The notes beneath the pieces were generated by a model. That model saw only the letters and a program-made list of their open reading frames with translations, ran no database searches and was not told where the DNA came from. This document shows positions 1 through 9,382 of a DNA stretch of 64,000 nucleotides, piece after piece; the stretch's first letter is position 1, and each line of letters starts with the position of its first letter. Source of the stretch: Gimesia sp. (lineage in GTDB: Bacteria; Planctomycetota; Planctomycetia; Planctomycetales; Planctomycetaceae); NCBI GenBank assembly GCA_002706765.1, contig PAJV01000078.1, forward strand, positions 1-64,000. Direction: 5' to 3'. Both the position numbers and the translations under genes were made by a program.

Positions 1-101
1 CTGAATCATAAGTTGAATCAGAAGTTGAATCAGAAGTTGAATCAGAAGTTGAATCAGAAGTTGAATCAGAAGTTGAATCAGAAGTTGAATCAGAAGTTGA
101 A
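1..101 (+). repeat. 12-bp minisatellite in a coding tail
   Basis: Seven perfect head-to-tail copies of GTTGAATCAGAA occupy 12-95. A degenerate copy precedes them (3-11 reads GAATCATAA) and a partial copy follows (96-101). In the frame that ends at 272 each copy encodes Val-Glu-Ser-Glu, so a copy-number change by slippage would keep the frame. The degenerate first copy turns the second Glu codon into TAA. The array is cut by the window edge, so its full length is unknown. Confidence 0.95.
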
Positions 102-272
102 ATTTCGGCGGTTGCTGAAAATGAAGAGGTTGAAGAAACCGCCGTTGATGTAAATGATACAGAGAGTACTACAGAGGCAGACGAAACGACTGTTCCTGAA
201 GAATCACCGGTTGAAGAACAGGCGGTGAATGTAGAAAATTCTGCGGAAGAGTCTACAGAGAAGCAGGAATAA
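12..272 (+). CDS. Acidic C-terminal tail of a nusA-like gene (partial, in-frame stop upstream)
   Basis: The frame ending with TAA at 270-272 encodes a Val-Glu-Ser-Glu repeat and then about 55 further residues dominated by Glu, Asp, Thr and Val. It contains no ATG, so it reads as the end of a gene that begins before the window. It stops 110 bases before infB, followed by rbfA. That is the classical nusA-infB-rbfA order, and NusA proteins often carry acidic C-terminal extensions; the name therefore rests on position and composition, since no NusA domain is visible. The oddity is a TAA in this frame at 9-11. Either the gene really ends there and this stretch is a decayed tail, or there is a sequence error or a polymorphic repeat unit. 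Frame 1 is also open to 153 but would give a Lys/Leu/Asn-rich tail, which is less likely. Confidence 0.5.
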   Translation, partial: VESEVESEVESEVESEVESEVESEVESEVEISAVAENEEVEETAVDVNDTESTTEADETTVPEESPVEEQAVNVENSAEESTEKQE

Positions 273-382
273 TTCGTTCGATTACGAGTAAGTGTAATGG
301 GGTTGATGCCTCATCAGGCATGTCGTTTCAGTCCGAGAAGATTTGAAAACGTATTGCAGATTTGTTCACGGGAGAAGGGCTG

Positions 383-3175
383 TTGAAGATTCGTATTTTT
401 GCTCTTGCAAAAGAGTTGGGAATGGACAGCAAAGTGCTGATCGATGAATGTAACAAAGCAGGAGTGAAGTTGAAAAACTCCGCTTTGGCCAGCATTACGC
501 CCGACGAACGTGACATCGTTATTGCATATCTGGAACAGAAGGGGAAACCTGCGGAAAGTTCCGAGGAGTCTGCCACGCCGGAAACTCTGACGCCTCAACG
601 GGAACAACCGAAGATGCGTAACATCAAGACGATGACCTCCCGGCCTCAACCTTCCCGGTCTACTTCCCAGAAGGCTTCGAAAGCATCTGATGAAGATTCC
701 TATTCCCAGGAAGGGACATCAGGAGTCGTGGTAGAACAGGAAGAAGCGGAGTCTGCCACTGAAGACGAAACTGAGACCAGTCAGGCTGATGAATCCGTTG
801 AAGAAACGGCAGATGTGACTGAAGGTCGCTCTGCGGCACTCAAGCGTCGATCAGAAGAATCCATTGAGGAAACTGGAAAGTCAGATTCGGATCAGGCTAT
901 GACCCGGGATGATTATGTTCCCGCCGGAGGTTCTTCCGGTTCTAATATTCGAGAAATGAAACCGATTGGCTCGACCCGATCAGGCAAGCCTCAGCCGAAG
1001 CCGAAGCCGAAGTCTGCTTTACCAAACGTGGCAGCGCCTCCTGCGTATAAGCAGCCGGTGGTCCCCAAACCCAAGAAAAAAGAAGAGAAGGCTCAAAAGC
1101 CGGAAGTTCGTTTGACGGCAGATATTCTGGAGCAGAAAAGCCCACTGGCTGCTCATCTGGCTCAGCATACCGAACAGAAGAAAAAGGACAAGGACCGCGA
1201 TCCTCAGGATGATGATGGGAAAAACCGTCGTGGCAGCCTGAGCCTGGTCGAGGCACGCAAACAGCGCCGCGAGCAACGTAAGGAAGGCCGCCGGGGGTTC
1301 TCGGGAGAGGGTTCGGAGCAGCAGGATGTCGTTGGTCGTCGTCCTCGACGTTCCAGGCGGAAGCATGATTCCGGGAATATCGTCCACAAGACCGACGTCG
1401 AAGTAGAAGTCCCCATGACAGTGCGGAGTCTGTCCGAAGCAATGGGACGTCCTGCGAAAGCCATCATGTCCATCATGTTCAAAGAGTTTGGTGAGATGGT
1501 TACGATTAACCAGATCATCGAAGAAGATGTAGCCCTGGCGGTCGCGATGGAACTGGGGGTCGATTTAACCTTTAAACGGCAAAGAGGCGCATTGGAATCT
1601 GTCACCGAAATTATTGAACAGGAAGATGCTCCCGAAGATCTGGTGACCCGTCCGCCGATTATCACGGTTCTGGGACACGTTGACCATGGTAAAACAACCC
1701 TGGTTGATACACTGAGAAAATCGAAAATCAAAGTGGTTGAAGGAGAAGCGGGGGGAATTACCCAGCATATCGCCGCTTATCAGATCGAATATAACGGCCA
1801 TAAACTGACCTTTGTCGACACACCCGGTCACGCCGCATTCAGCGAGATGCGATCGCGGGGAGCGAATGTGACTGATATGGTTGTACTGGTGGTTGCCGCC
1901 GATGACGGGGTCATGCCTCAGACGGCTGAAAGTATCAGCCATGTGAAAGCATCCGGGGTTCCGATGGTCGTGGCAATGAACAAGATCGATCTGCCAGATA
2001 TCAATGAGCAGAAAGTCCTGCAGGAACTGACCACACAAAATGTACTTCCTTCAGAATGGGGTGGGGAAACCGATGTGGTCCGCGTCTCCGCTTTAAAGGA
2101 AATGGGGCTGGATAACCTGCTGGAGACACTGCTGCTGACCGCCGAGTTGCATGAACTCAAGGCCAATCCCAATCGGCCTGCCGTGGGAGCCTGTCTGGAA
2201 GGTTTCCGCGATGAAGGTCGTGGTTCGGTCGCCTGGCTGATTGTGCAGAAAGGGACGCTCCGCATTGGTGATGCCGTGATCTGTGGTAAGTCGTACGGCT
2301 ATATTCGCGCCATGTATGATGATCTGGATCAGCAGATTGAAGAAGCACCGCCTTCCACGCCGGTCAAGGTGACTGGTCTGGATTCCGTACCGGGAGCCGG
2401 CGATCACTTTGTGGTTGTGGAAACCATTGATCAGGCCCGCGAGCTGGCAGAAGAACGACGGCATGAAGGGCGAGCCGATACGCTGGCCCGGCATAGTGGT
2501 GGTCCCCGGACTCTGGAAGATATTCTGGGGTCAGCAGTGGAAGGGGCAATTCAGGATCTGCCGTTGATCCTCAAAGCGGATACACCAGGTTCACTCGAAG
2601 CGCTTCGCAGTGAAATCAATAAATTTGAACATCCCGAAGTTCGGGTCAAAATTCTGCATGACGGGATCGGCGGCGTCAACGAGAGTGACGTTTATCTGGC
2701 GAGTGCCTCGAATGCAATCATTGTTGCCTTCCATGTCGTGGCAGAAGATCGTGCCCTGAACCTGGCGACACAGGAAGATGTGGAAATTCGTCGTTACAGT
2801 ATCATTTATGAAGTCGTTGATGACATACGGGCTTCACTCGAAGGCATGCTTCGTCCTGAACTGGTTCAGGAACAGACCGGGCGTGCTCTGGTCCTGCAGA
2901 CGTTCTCGATCAGCCGCTATGGTAAAATCGCCGGTTGTCGCGTGCTGAATGGCACGATTAATCGAAATGACCGCGTACATCTGATTCGGGATCAGAAGAT
3001 TCTGAATCAGTATGGGATTGCTTCATTAAAACGTGAAAAAGACGATGTCAAGGAAGTTCGTGAAGGGATGGAGTGCGGTATCCTGCTTGCCGGATTCAAT
3101 GATATTAAAGAAGGAGACCTGCTGGAGGCATTCCGGATTAATGAAGTGAAACGAACACTCGAATCCAGTTCATAA
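383..3175 (+). CDS. infB: Translation initiation factor IF-2
   Basis: IF-2 is the GTPase that places initiator fMet-tRNA on the 30S subunit and promotes 50S joining. The 930-residue protein starts with an IF2_N helix bundle (KIRIFALAKELG), followed by a long linker alternating acidic (Glu/Ser) and basic (Lys/Pro/Arg) stretches up to about residue 330. A second IF2_N domain comes next, then the G domain with GHVDHGKT at 431-438, DTPGH near 479 and NKID near 533, and finally the domain II, III and IV beta barrels. I chose the TTG at 383 because GGGAGAAGGG lies just upstream and the family normally begins with this KIRIFALA segment; an in-frame TTG at 362 would add seven residues. The linker is longer than in E. 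coli IF-2, as is common in this phylum. It is co-directional with rbfA 38 bases downstream. Confidence 0.98.
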   Translation: MKIRIFALAKELGMDSKVLIDECNKAGVKLKNSALASITPDERDIVIAYLEQKGKPAESSEESATPETLTPQREQPKMRNIKTMTSRPQPSRSTSQKASKASDEDSYSQEGTSGVVVEQEEAESATEDETETSQADESVEETADVTEGRSAALKRRSEESIEETGKSDSDQAMTRDDYVPAGGSSGSNIREMKPIGSTRSGKPQPKPKPKSALPNVAAPPAYKQPVVPKPKKKEEKAQKPEVRLTADILEQKSPLAAHLAQHTEQKKKDKDRDPQDDDGKNRRGSLSLVEARKQRREQRKEGRRGFSGEGSEQQDVVGRRPRRSRRKHDSGNIVHKTDVEVEVPMTVRSLSEAMGRPAKAIMSIMFKEFGEMVTINQIIEEDVALAVAMELGVDLTFKRQRGALESVTEIIEQEDAPEDLVTRPPIITVLGHVDHGKTTLVDTLRKSKIKVVEGEAGGITQHIAAYQIEYNGHKLTFVDTPGHAAFSEMRSRGANVTDMVVLVVAADDGVMPQTAESISHVKASGVPMVVAMNKIDLPDINEQKVLQELTTQNVLPSEWGGETDVVRVSALKEMGLDNLLETLLLTAELHELKANPNRPAVGACLEGFRDEGRGSVAWLIVQKGTLRIGDAVICGKSYGYIRAMYDDLDQQIEEAPPSTPVKVTGLDSVPGAGDHFVVVETIDQARELAEERRHEGRADTLARHSGGPRTLEDILGSAVEGAIQDLPLILKADTPGSLEALRSEINKFEHPEVRVKILHDGIGGVNESDVYLASASNAIIVAFHVVAEDRALNLATQEDVEIRRYSIIYEVVDDIRASLEGMLRPELVQEQTGRALVLQTFSISRYGKIAGCRVLNGTINRNDRVHLIRDQKILNQYGIASLKREKDDVKEVREGMECGILLAGFNDIKEGDLLEAFRINEVKRTLESSS

Positions 3176-3213
3176 GCTGGTTCAATTCAAACAGGAATGC
3201 TGGTGGAAACTGA

Positions 3214-3633
3214 ATGACATCACGTCGATTAGCAAAAATCGCACAGGCGATATTAGAAACAGTAAGTACAACGATTCTGCTGCATTTGCGCGATCCCCGG
3301 ATCAAGAATGTGACAGTCCTGCATGTTGAAGTTGCACCTGATGTGCAGTCAGCCAAGATTTATATTTCGATCATGGGAGATGAGAAGGCAAAAGCACTCT
3401 GTATGCACGGCCTGGAATCTGCGAAGGGATTTATCCAGTCCAAAATCGCAGATCGGATTCAAACCCGATACACTCCCGTGATCAAATTTGTGCAGGACAC
3501 TGCCGTGAAAGATGCGCTGGATACGATTCGTATTCTGGATGAGTTACAGGTCGAGAGAGAAGCGGAAGAGTTAGCGGAAAATTCTTCTTCGGAAGAACAG
3601 CGGGGCACTGACGAAGAGACTCTTCATGAATAG
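3214..3633 (+). CDS. rbfA: 30S ribosome-binding factor A
   Basis: RbfA is a small KH-type protein that binds the 30S subunit and helps mature the 5' end of 16S rRNA, notably in the cold. The 139-residue product has the family pattern: an N-terminal helix ending in ILLHLRDPRI, a central strand VTVLHVEVAPDVQSAKIYIS, and a C-terminal part with the conserved RYTPVIKFVQD. The last 25 or so residues are a Glu/Ser-rich tail beyond the usual fold. It lies 38 bases after infB, which it normally accompanies, so co-transcription is expected. Confidence 0.95.
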   Translation: MTSRRLAKIAQAILETVSTTILLHLRDPRIKNVTVLHVEVAPDVQSAKIYISIMGDEKAKALCMHGLESAKGFIQSKIADRIQTRYTPVIKFVQDTAVKDALDTIRILDELQVEREAEELAENSSSEEQRGTDEETLHE

Positions 3634-3711
3634 CAGGCAGTGCTTCCATTCATGAAATGAACTGTTTTCTTACACTCCAATTGATACATCTCAAATATTG
3701 TACAGACAGAT

Positions 3712-4641
3712 ATGGTTGCTAAAAAAATTTCCACATCGGATAAACAGGCTGTTTGCAAAAAGCTGATTGCGTCGCTTAAGAAACGCTACTCAGCAACTTT
3801 ACCAAAGTATGATCGTCCCGTACTGGAGACCATTCTGCATGCAATCTGTCTGGAAAATACAACAAACGAAAAAGCGGACGAAGTATTCGATGCCCTGCTG
3901 GATGGCTTTCATGATCTGAACGAGATTCGTGTCAGTACGATTTCCGAACTGGAATCCGTGTTTGTAAATGTGGGAGATGCCGAATGGCGTGCTTACCGCA
4001 TCCGGACAGTGCTGCAGTACACCTTTGATAAAGAGTTCTGTTTCGACCTGGAGATGCTGCGAAAGAAGACACTGGAGCAGGCGCAGAAGCAGCTGTCCCG
4101 TATGAAAACCCTGACACCGTTTGTCTTGAATCATACTTTACAGGTTGTCCTGGGAAGCCACCTGGTACCCGCTGATGAAAAGATTCTGAATGCAAGCAAG
4201 TGGCTGGGACTGCTGCCCGAAGACGAATCAATAGAGACTGCCAGCGAGAGTCTGAAATCGTCGGTGAGGAAAACAGACGCGCCGTTATTCAGTCACCTGT
4301 TACGATGCCTGGCGACCGACGAGGAACTGGCGGCTGACTTCGATCTGGCAAAAAATCCACTGCCCGAGGATGGCGTCGACCTCATGGATGCCCCCAGCCG
4401 CATGGAAGACATGTTTGCCAAACCGCTTTCAAAGCAAAAGAAAAAAGTGGTGAAAAAGAAGAAAGCCAAAGCGTCTTCAAAAACAAAAAAGACGGCAACC
4501 AAAGTCAAAAAGAAGGTTCCCGCAAAAACGAAAGCCGCTGATAAATCGGTCAAAAAAACGGCGAAGAAAACCCCTGCAGCAAAACGCCCTGCAACGACGA
4601 AAAAAGTTCCGAAAAAGAAATCCTCTTCTTCCAAAAAATAA
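3712..4641 (+). CDS. Degenerate endonuclease III-like (HhH-GPD fold) protein with histone H1-like tail
   Basis: Residues 1 to about 215 resemble the all-helical endonuclease III/HhH-GPD fold: a segment like the six-helix core, then a region (near 125-165) where the helix-hairpin-helix and the Asp-containing loop would fall (LVPADEKIL). The catalytic Lys of the LPGVGRKTA hairpin is not present, and the four-Cys iron-sulfur loop is absent. From about residue 235 the protein becomes a Lys/Ala/Thr/Pro-rich tail (KKVPAKTKAADKS and similar), like histone H1 or other bacterial H1-like DNA-compaction tails. I infer a DNA-binding protein rather than an active glycosylase; the fold assignment itself is tentative. 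It is co-directional with rbfA, 78 bases downstream. Similar proteins are common as hypothetical or endonuclease III-like entries in planctomycetes. Confidence 0.65.
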   Translation: MVAKKISTSDKQAVCKKLIASLKKRYSATLPKYDRPVLETILHAICLENTTNEKADEVFDALLDGFHDLNEIRVSTISELESVFVNVGDAEWRAYRIRTVLQYTFDKEFCFDLEMLRKKTLEQAQKQLSRMKTLTPFVLNHTLQVVLGSHLVPADEKILNASKWLGLLPEDESIETASESLKSSVRKTDAPLFSHLLRCLATDEELAADFDLAKNPLPEDGVDLMDAPSRMEDMFAKPLSKQKKKVVKKKKAKASSKTKKTATKVKKKVPAKTKAADKSVKKTAKKTPAAKRPATTKKVPKKKSSSSKK

Positions 4642-4889
4642 GCGGTCAGTTTCATAAACCAGGTGTTTCTGACTGACGGCTTCGCCTGAAACGGCTGTTT
4701 CCTCTCTTGATTTCCTGCCAGTACTTCTGCCTCCCCCCAGTGAAAATAGCGGATTCCGGTCAAACCAGGCTTGGAGAAGGTGGTGAAGACGCGTTACAAT
4801 GAACAGGCCCGGCAGATCGTTGCGCGCCTGCAGTTGCCGGCTACTGATTAAGTATAGAGATTCTCTATTTCTGATAATGGAGTTGAAAG

Positions 4890-7163
4890 ATGAGTCGATT
4901 TCCCCGGACGCCAATTCTGAGGACCTGTCTGTTACTGTTGCTGGCGATATGCCTCGTGACCACCGGCCAGGAAAACCTGTCTGCGAAAATGCCGGGGAAG
5001 AAAGGGGCTGAGAAAGATACGCAGAAGCAGAAAGCGCCTAAAGTCTTCACCCTGGAAGAAGGGGTTGCCGATGATGTGGTGCTCCCTTTTGTGCCTGCTG
5101 CACCACGCACTCCCATGGATCAGAAAGAAATTGATTCCGCTGCCTGGTATATGACCGGGCGGATGCGTGAGGCGCGTAACGATTTCATCGGTGCCTACGA
5201 TGCCTATAAAAAGGCAATGGAATATAATCCCAATTCGATTGAAATTTACCGGGTTCTGATCAGACTGGCTTCGGGGCTGGATAAAACTGAAGAAGCGATT
5301 GAATATGCCCAGAAGGCGGTGGAACTCGATCCTGAAGATTATGAGCTGATGCGAAAGCTGGGGCTGCATATGGCAGGACAGGGACGCTTTGAAGAGGCAG
5401 TCACTTTCCTGAAAAAGGCGTCGGATTCCCCTTCCATTGATAAGAAGTCGGGAGTCTATGTCATTATTCAGCATGATCAGGCAAACCTGTATGAACGACT
5501 GGGGAAAAAAGAAGAAGCCGCCCAGTGCTGGGAAGTCGTATTTCGTGCCCTCAGCAAACCGGAAGAATTCACATTCGAGTACAATACACGTTCACAGCTC
5601 GAAGCCAAGCAGGGCAAGCTGTATGAACGGATTGGCCAGTCCTTTCTGGAAACAGATCGTCTTAAACTGGCGGTAGAAGCTTTTAATAAAGCAGCAGAAT
5701 CGCAGAAGGGACGTCCCGGCATTCTGAAGTATCATCTGGCGCAGGTTTATTTTCAGTCCAAGCAATATCAGCAGGCATTGGATTCACTGCAGTCCTATTT
5801 CGATGAGCAACTGCAGTCCAAAGGTCGCAGGGCTTACGAATTTTTAGCGGAAATCTTAACGGCACTGGATCGTAAAGATGATGTGATTCCCCAACTGGAA
5901 AAGCTCGCGGAACAGGATCGCTTCAACCGGACTCTGCATTATTATCTGGCAGAACAATATGGAGAAAACGATCGCTTTGATGAAGCAGAGAAGACTTATC
6001 TCGCATCAATCGGAGAATCTTCTGATACGGAAGGTCTGGCAGGACTGTTGTCCCTGTATCAGAAAAATCAGAAATATACGCAACTGATCGAGACGCTTTC
6101 TAAGATTGTGCAGACGGGGGATGGTGTTCAACGAATCCAGTCCAATCTGGAAAAGATGTCCCAGGATCCGGAACTGGTAAAGGGACTGATTGCGGAAGCG
6201 GAGAAGCTGAAGAAAAAAGATCCGCCCGGCCTGGATGTGTTTTCCGCATTCATGATTGCCAAGCTCGCTTCTGAGGCTGATCGGAAGCAGGCGGCAGCTG
6301 AGTTTTATCAGTTTGCCATGGATTCCGCTTCCAAGCATGAAAAACCACAGGTTCGCGGCAACTGGACGCTGTTGATTTTGCAGGAATATAGTCAGCTGTT
6401 ACGCGAAGAAGACAAGTATGCAGAACTGGCAGTCCTGTTGCAGCAAGCAGTTGAAAACCCGTTGCTGGCGCCTCAGCGGATTAACCTGCTGTACTTTCTG
6501 GCGGATGCCCGCGAACGAAATGGCGAGACAGAAGCGGCCATCAAAGTCAATGAAGAAGCGCGACAGGCCGCTCCCAAGTTCCCTCTGCTGGATTATCAGC
6601 ATGCCTGGATATACTATCACAGCCGTGACTGGGATAAAGCCATTGTTCAGATGCAGGATTTCATCAAGAAATATCCGGAGCAGAAAGAGCGTATCTACCA
6701 GGTGAAGATGATGCTCTCCAATACCTACGTTCAACAAGGGGATATTGGTAAAGGGGAAGCCGTTCTGGAAGAGATGCTGGCGGATGATCCTGAAAATCCC
6801 TCTATCAATAATGACCTGGGATATCTCTACGCCGACCAGGATAAAAACCTGGAAAAAGCCGAAAAGATGATTCGGATCGCGCTGAAGTCTGAGCCGGACA
6901 ATATGGCATATCTTGACAGTATGGGCTGGGTTTTATTCAAACTGGAACGTTATCAGGAAGCGGCTGGATATCTTGAGAAAGCCAGCAAGCTTCCCGGCGG
7001 CGGAGACAGCACAATTCTGGACCATCTGGCAGACTGCTATCACAAACTCAATAAAACCAAAGAGGCAAATGAGCTCTGGAAGAAAGCGCTCGAAGAAGCG
7101 CAGCAGTCCTCTCCTGTAGACCAGAAATTGATTGATCAGCTTCAGAAAAAACTGAACCAGTAA
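4890..7163 (+). CDS. Secreted tetratricopeptide repeat protein
   Basis: The 757-residue protein starts with a signal peptide (RTPILRTCLLLLLAICLVTT, ending near residue 26). A short Lys-rich stretch follows, then TPR-like helix pairs almost to the end, for example AYDAYKKAMEYNPNSIEIYR near residue 105 and AIEYAQKAVELDPEDYELMR near 135. The clearest repeats are at both ends (about 90-180 and 630-740), with more divergent helical repeats in between. TPR arrays are protein-binding scaffolds; the partner is unknown. GGAG lies eight bases before the ATG. It stands alone between the infB group and yebC, and probably acts in the periplasm or at the outer membrane. No enzymatic domain is visible. Confidence 0.85.
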   Translation: MSRFPRTPILRTCLLLLLAICLVTTGQENLSAKMPGKKGAEKDTQKQKAPKVFTLEEGVADDVVLPFVPAAPRTPMDQKEIDSAAWYMTGRMREARNDFIGAYDAYKKAMEYNPNSIEIYRVLIRLASGLDKTEEAIEYAQKAVELDPEDYELMRKLGLHMAGQGRFEEAVTFLKKASDSPSIDKKSGVYVIIQHDQANLYERLGKKEEAAQCWEVVFRALSKPEEFTFEYNTRSQLEAKQGKLYERIGQSFLETDRLKLAVEAFNKAAESQKGRPGILKYHLAQVYFQSKQYQQALDSLQSYFDEQLQSKGRRAYEFLAEILTALDRKDDVIPQLEKLAEQDRFNRTLHYYLAEQYGENDRFDEAEKTYLASIGESSDTEGLAGLLSLYQKNQKYTQLIETLSKIVQTGDGVQRIQSNLEKMSQDPELVKGLIAEAEKLKKKDPPGLDVFSAFMIAKLASEADRKQAAAEFYQFAMDSASKHEKPQVRGNWTLLILQEYSQLLREEDKYAELAVLLQQAVENPLLAPQRINLLYFLADARERNGETEAAIKVNEEARQAAPKFPLLDYQHAWIYYHSRDWDKAIVQMQDFIKKYPEQKERIYQVKMMLSNTYVQQGDIGKGEAVLEEMLADDPENPSINNDLGYLYADQDKNLEKAEKMIRIALKSEPDNMAYLDSMGWVLFKLERYQEAAGYLEKASKLPGGGDSTILDHLADCYHKLNKTKEANELWKKALEEAQQSSPVDQKLIDQLQKKLNQ

Positions 7164-7273
7164 TCGATTTCTTTCCCTGCACGATTTTAGTAATATAAGG
7201 CCCGGTTTTCTACTTTTCTGCGTCCTTCGTTCGCAGTGATTCCACACATATTAAAAGCTGAGTAAAATTACAA

Positions 7274-8026
7274 ATGGCAGGTCATTCTCATTGGGCAAAT
7301 ATCGCCGCCAAGAAAGGGGTGGTCGATAAGAAACGGGGTAAACTCTTTGGTAAGCTGAGTCGTGCGATTATCGTGGCGGCACAGCATGGCGGGGGAGATC
7401 CGGTCATGAACCTGGCTTTGCGATACGCCATCGACAAAGCCCGTAAAGCCAGTATGCCCAAAGAGAATATCGACCGTGCCGTCAAAAAAGGCTGCGGTGA
7501 ATTATCCGGCGAAAATTTTGAAGAACTGGTCTACGAAGGTTATGGTTCTGCTGGTGTTGCTGTGCTCTGTGATATCCTGACCGAAAACCGTAATCGTACC
7601 GCCGGTGAAGTGCGCAAGATCTTTGAAGTCCATGGCGGAAACCTGGGAAGCACCGGTTGTGTTGCCTGGATGTTCGAACGCAAAGGCCTGTTCCTGATTC
7701 CCGCTGATGCGATTGAGGAAGATGAGTTATTCGAAGTTGCCCTGGAAGTCGGCGCTGACGATGTCTCCGCGAACGGGGATGTCTTTGAAGTCACCTGCAG
7801 TATTGATGCATTTCAGCAGGTTTCAGAAGAATTTGAAAAACGCAACATTCCCACCAATCTGTCAGAACTCTCGCGTATTCCGGATACTACCGTTGATCTG
7901 GGAGTAGAAGATGGTAAAAAAGTATTGAAACTCATGGAAGCGCTGGAAGATCACGATGACGTGCAAAGCGTAACCGCGAATTTTAATATTCCAGATGAAA
8001 TTATGGCAGAGGTTATCGCCGAGTAA
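7274..8026 (+). CDS. yebC: YebC/PmpR (TACO1) family protein
   Basis: The product is 250 residues and begins MAGHSHWANI, followed by the KRGKLFGKLSRAI segment typical of the family. It has the three-domain YebC/TACO1 architecture at standard length. Members were first described as DNA-binding transcriptional regulators. Later work on TACO1 and YebC links the family to translation, especially of proline-rich stretches. The family is often next to ruvC/ruvA/ruvB; here ruvB lies about 2.7 kb downstream, separated by two membrane-protein paralogues. Confidence 0.95.
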   Translation: MAGHSHWANIAAKKGVVDKKRGKLFGKLSRAIIVAAQHGGGDPVMNLALRYAIDKARKASMPKENIDRAVKKGCGELSGENFEELVYEGYGSAGVAVLCDILTENRNRTAGEVRKIFEVHGGNLGSTGCVAWMFERKGLFLIPADAIEEDELFEVALEVGADDVSANGDVFEVTCSIDAFQQVSEEFEKRNIPTNLSELSRIPDTTVDLGVEDGKKVLKLMEALEDHDDVQSVTANFNIPDEIMAEVIAE

Positions 8027-8069
8027 ATAGTCGAGTCAATATCAGCCAGTCAGGACAGGGGACACCACT

Positions 8070-9170
8070 TTGACGATTGAATTCAGTTGCTCGCATTGTA
8101 ATAAAGTCCTGAAAACCTCTGACGACAAAGCCGGACGCCGAGCCAAATGCCCGCAGTGCGGCGAACCGATTCTTGTTCCCCCAGCTGATACCTCTGATCC
8201 CTCTGCTCCCGTGGATGATGGTTTTGAGGGCATTGATCAACTTGATCTAAAAACTCCTGTTCCGGAAGAACACAGCTTCCTGGCGGAACGCCCTGTACGG
8301 GAAGAAGACAGCTTTCTGGCTGCCGCACAAATGGATTGTCCCATGTGTGGAGAATCCATCCCCGCCAATTCTAAACGGTGTCAGCACTGTGGAGAAACTC
8401 TGCAGAAGGGGGAATGGGTGCCCCGCAAGATTAAGGTGGGAGAGGTTTATTCCCGCACCTGGGAAGTCTATAAAGCGAACCTGGGGTCCATTATTGGAAT
8501 CCATATCATCGCGTATTTGCTCTATGTTGTAGGCGCTATTGCAGTTTTTATGGTATTGGGAGCCATTGGTTTTGCAGGAGCATTAATCATCGGGCAGGCT
8601 GACCAGGGGCTGATAATTGCAGGCGTGGTTCTCTTATACATCATTGCAATCCTGCTTATCTACAGTGTGGTGTTTTACCTGATGCTGGGAGTCCTTCGAT
8701 ACTTATTGAAGGTGGTGCGAAATGAGTATCCCGGGATGGGAGAGATCTTCAGTGGCGGTCCTTTTTTAGGCAGAATGATCCTGTGCAGTATTGTTTTTAT
8801 TCTGGCCTATACCGTTGGACTTGTGGCTTTAATCATCCCGGGTTTGATTATTGCTTTCATGTTCTGGCCTTATGCCTATCTGCTGATCGACCGGGATTTA
8901 CCGGGCATTGACGCTTTTACGGAGTCCAGAAAAATCACAAACGGGAATAAGCTCAGCATGTTCCTGATCTATCTGATCATGACGGGAGTTTCGATGGTTC
9001 CCTATGGTTTGATGGCGGCAATGCTGGCCTCCCTGGAACAGGCCGGGGGGCAGGCCTCAGCGCTGGGATTTTTGGTATTATTGGGATTCATGGCATTCTT
9101 TTATGTGTTGCTTATCCCGTTTTCCATGGTTCTGGGTACTGTGAGCTATGCTGAAATGACTTACCAGTAA
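8070..9170 (+). CDS. Zinc-ribbon membrane protein, paralogue 1
   Basis: The 366-residue protein has an N-terminal zinc ribbon (CSHC at 7-10 and CPQC near 28-31) and a second ribbon near residues 90-108 (CPMC then CQHC). A membrane domain of five to six hydrophobic segments follows, from about residue 140 to the end, containing the motif FWPYAYLLIDRDLPGIDAF. The membrane part resembles uncharacterised integral membrane domains of the DUF4013 or glycerophosphodiesterase-membrane type; I cannot assign a function. Translation starts at TTG 8070, after AGGACAGGGG. The same TTG-ACG-ATT start is conserved in the paralogue at 9383, which supports it. The cytoplasmic ribbons could bind nucleic acid or protein and link it to the membrane. 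Confidence 0.75.
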   Translation: MTIEFSCSHCNKVLKTSDDKAGRRAKCPQCGEPILVPPADTSDPSAPVDDGFEGIDQLDLKTPVPEEHSFLAERPVREEDSFLAAAQMDCPMCGESIPANSKRCQHCGETLQKGEWVPRKIKVGEVYSRTWEVYKANLGSIIGIHIIAYLLYVVGAIAVFMVLGAIGFAGALIIGQADQGLIIAGVVLLYIIAILLIYSVVFYLMLGVLRYLLKVVRNEYPGMGEIFSGGPFLGRMILCSIVFILAYTVGLVALIIPGLIIAFMFWPYAYLLIDRDLPGIDAFTESRKITNGNKLSMFLIYLIMTGVSMVPYGLMAAMLASLEQAGGQASALGFLVLLGFMAFFYVLLIPFSMVLGTVSYAEMTYQ

Positions 9171-9382
9171 ATGGCTTCTCAGAAGATCGGGGCTGAATCC
9201 GATCTGATCCCAGGTCCTGATTTTCCCGGCTCGTCAGCTGATGCGGAAATCAGTCCTGTCACGCAGGCTCTTTTTTGTTCAATTGTATATTCAGACTTTC
9301 AATTGTCATGAATTCTGTGCATGATAGCGGTTAAAATCATGTGCATCGTATTCTTTGATGAATTGCAAAAAGGCCTGATGTT

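Noticed and set aside
1..153. Frame 1 reading of the minisatellite as the true gene end
   Set aside because: Gives a basic Leu/Lys/Asn product with no relation to NusA tails; the acidic frame is more plausible.
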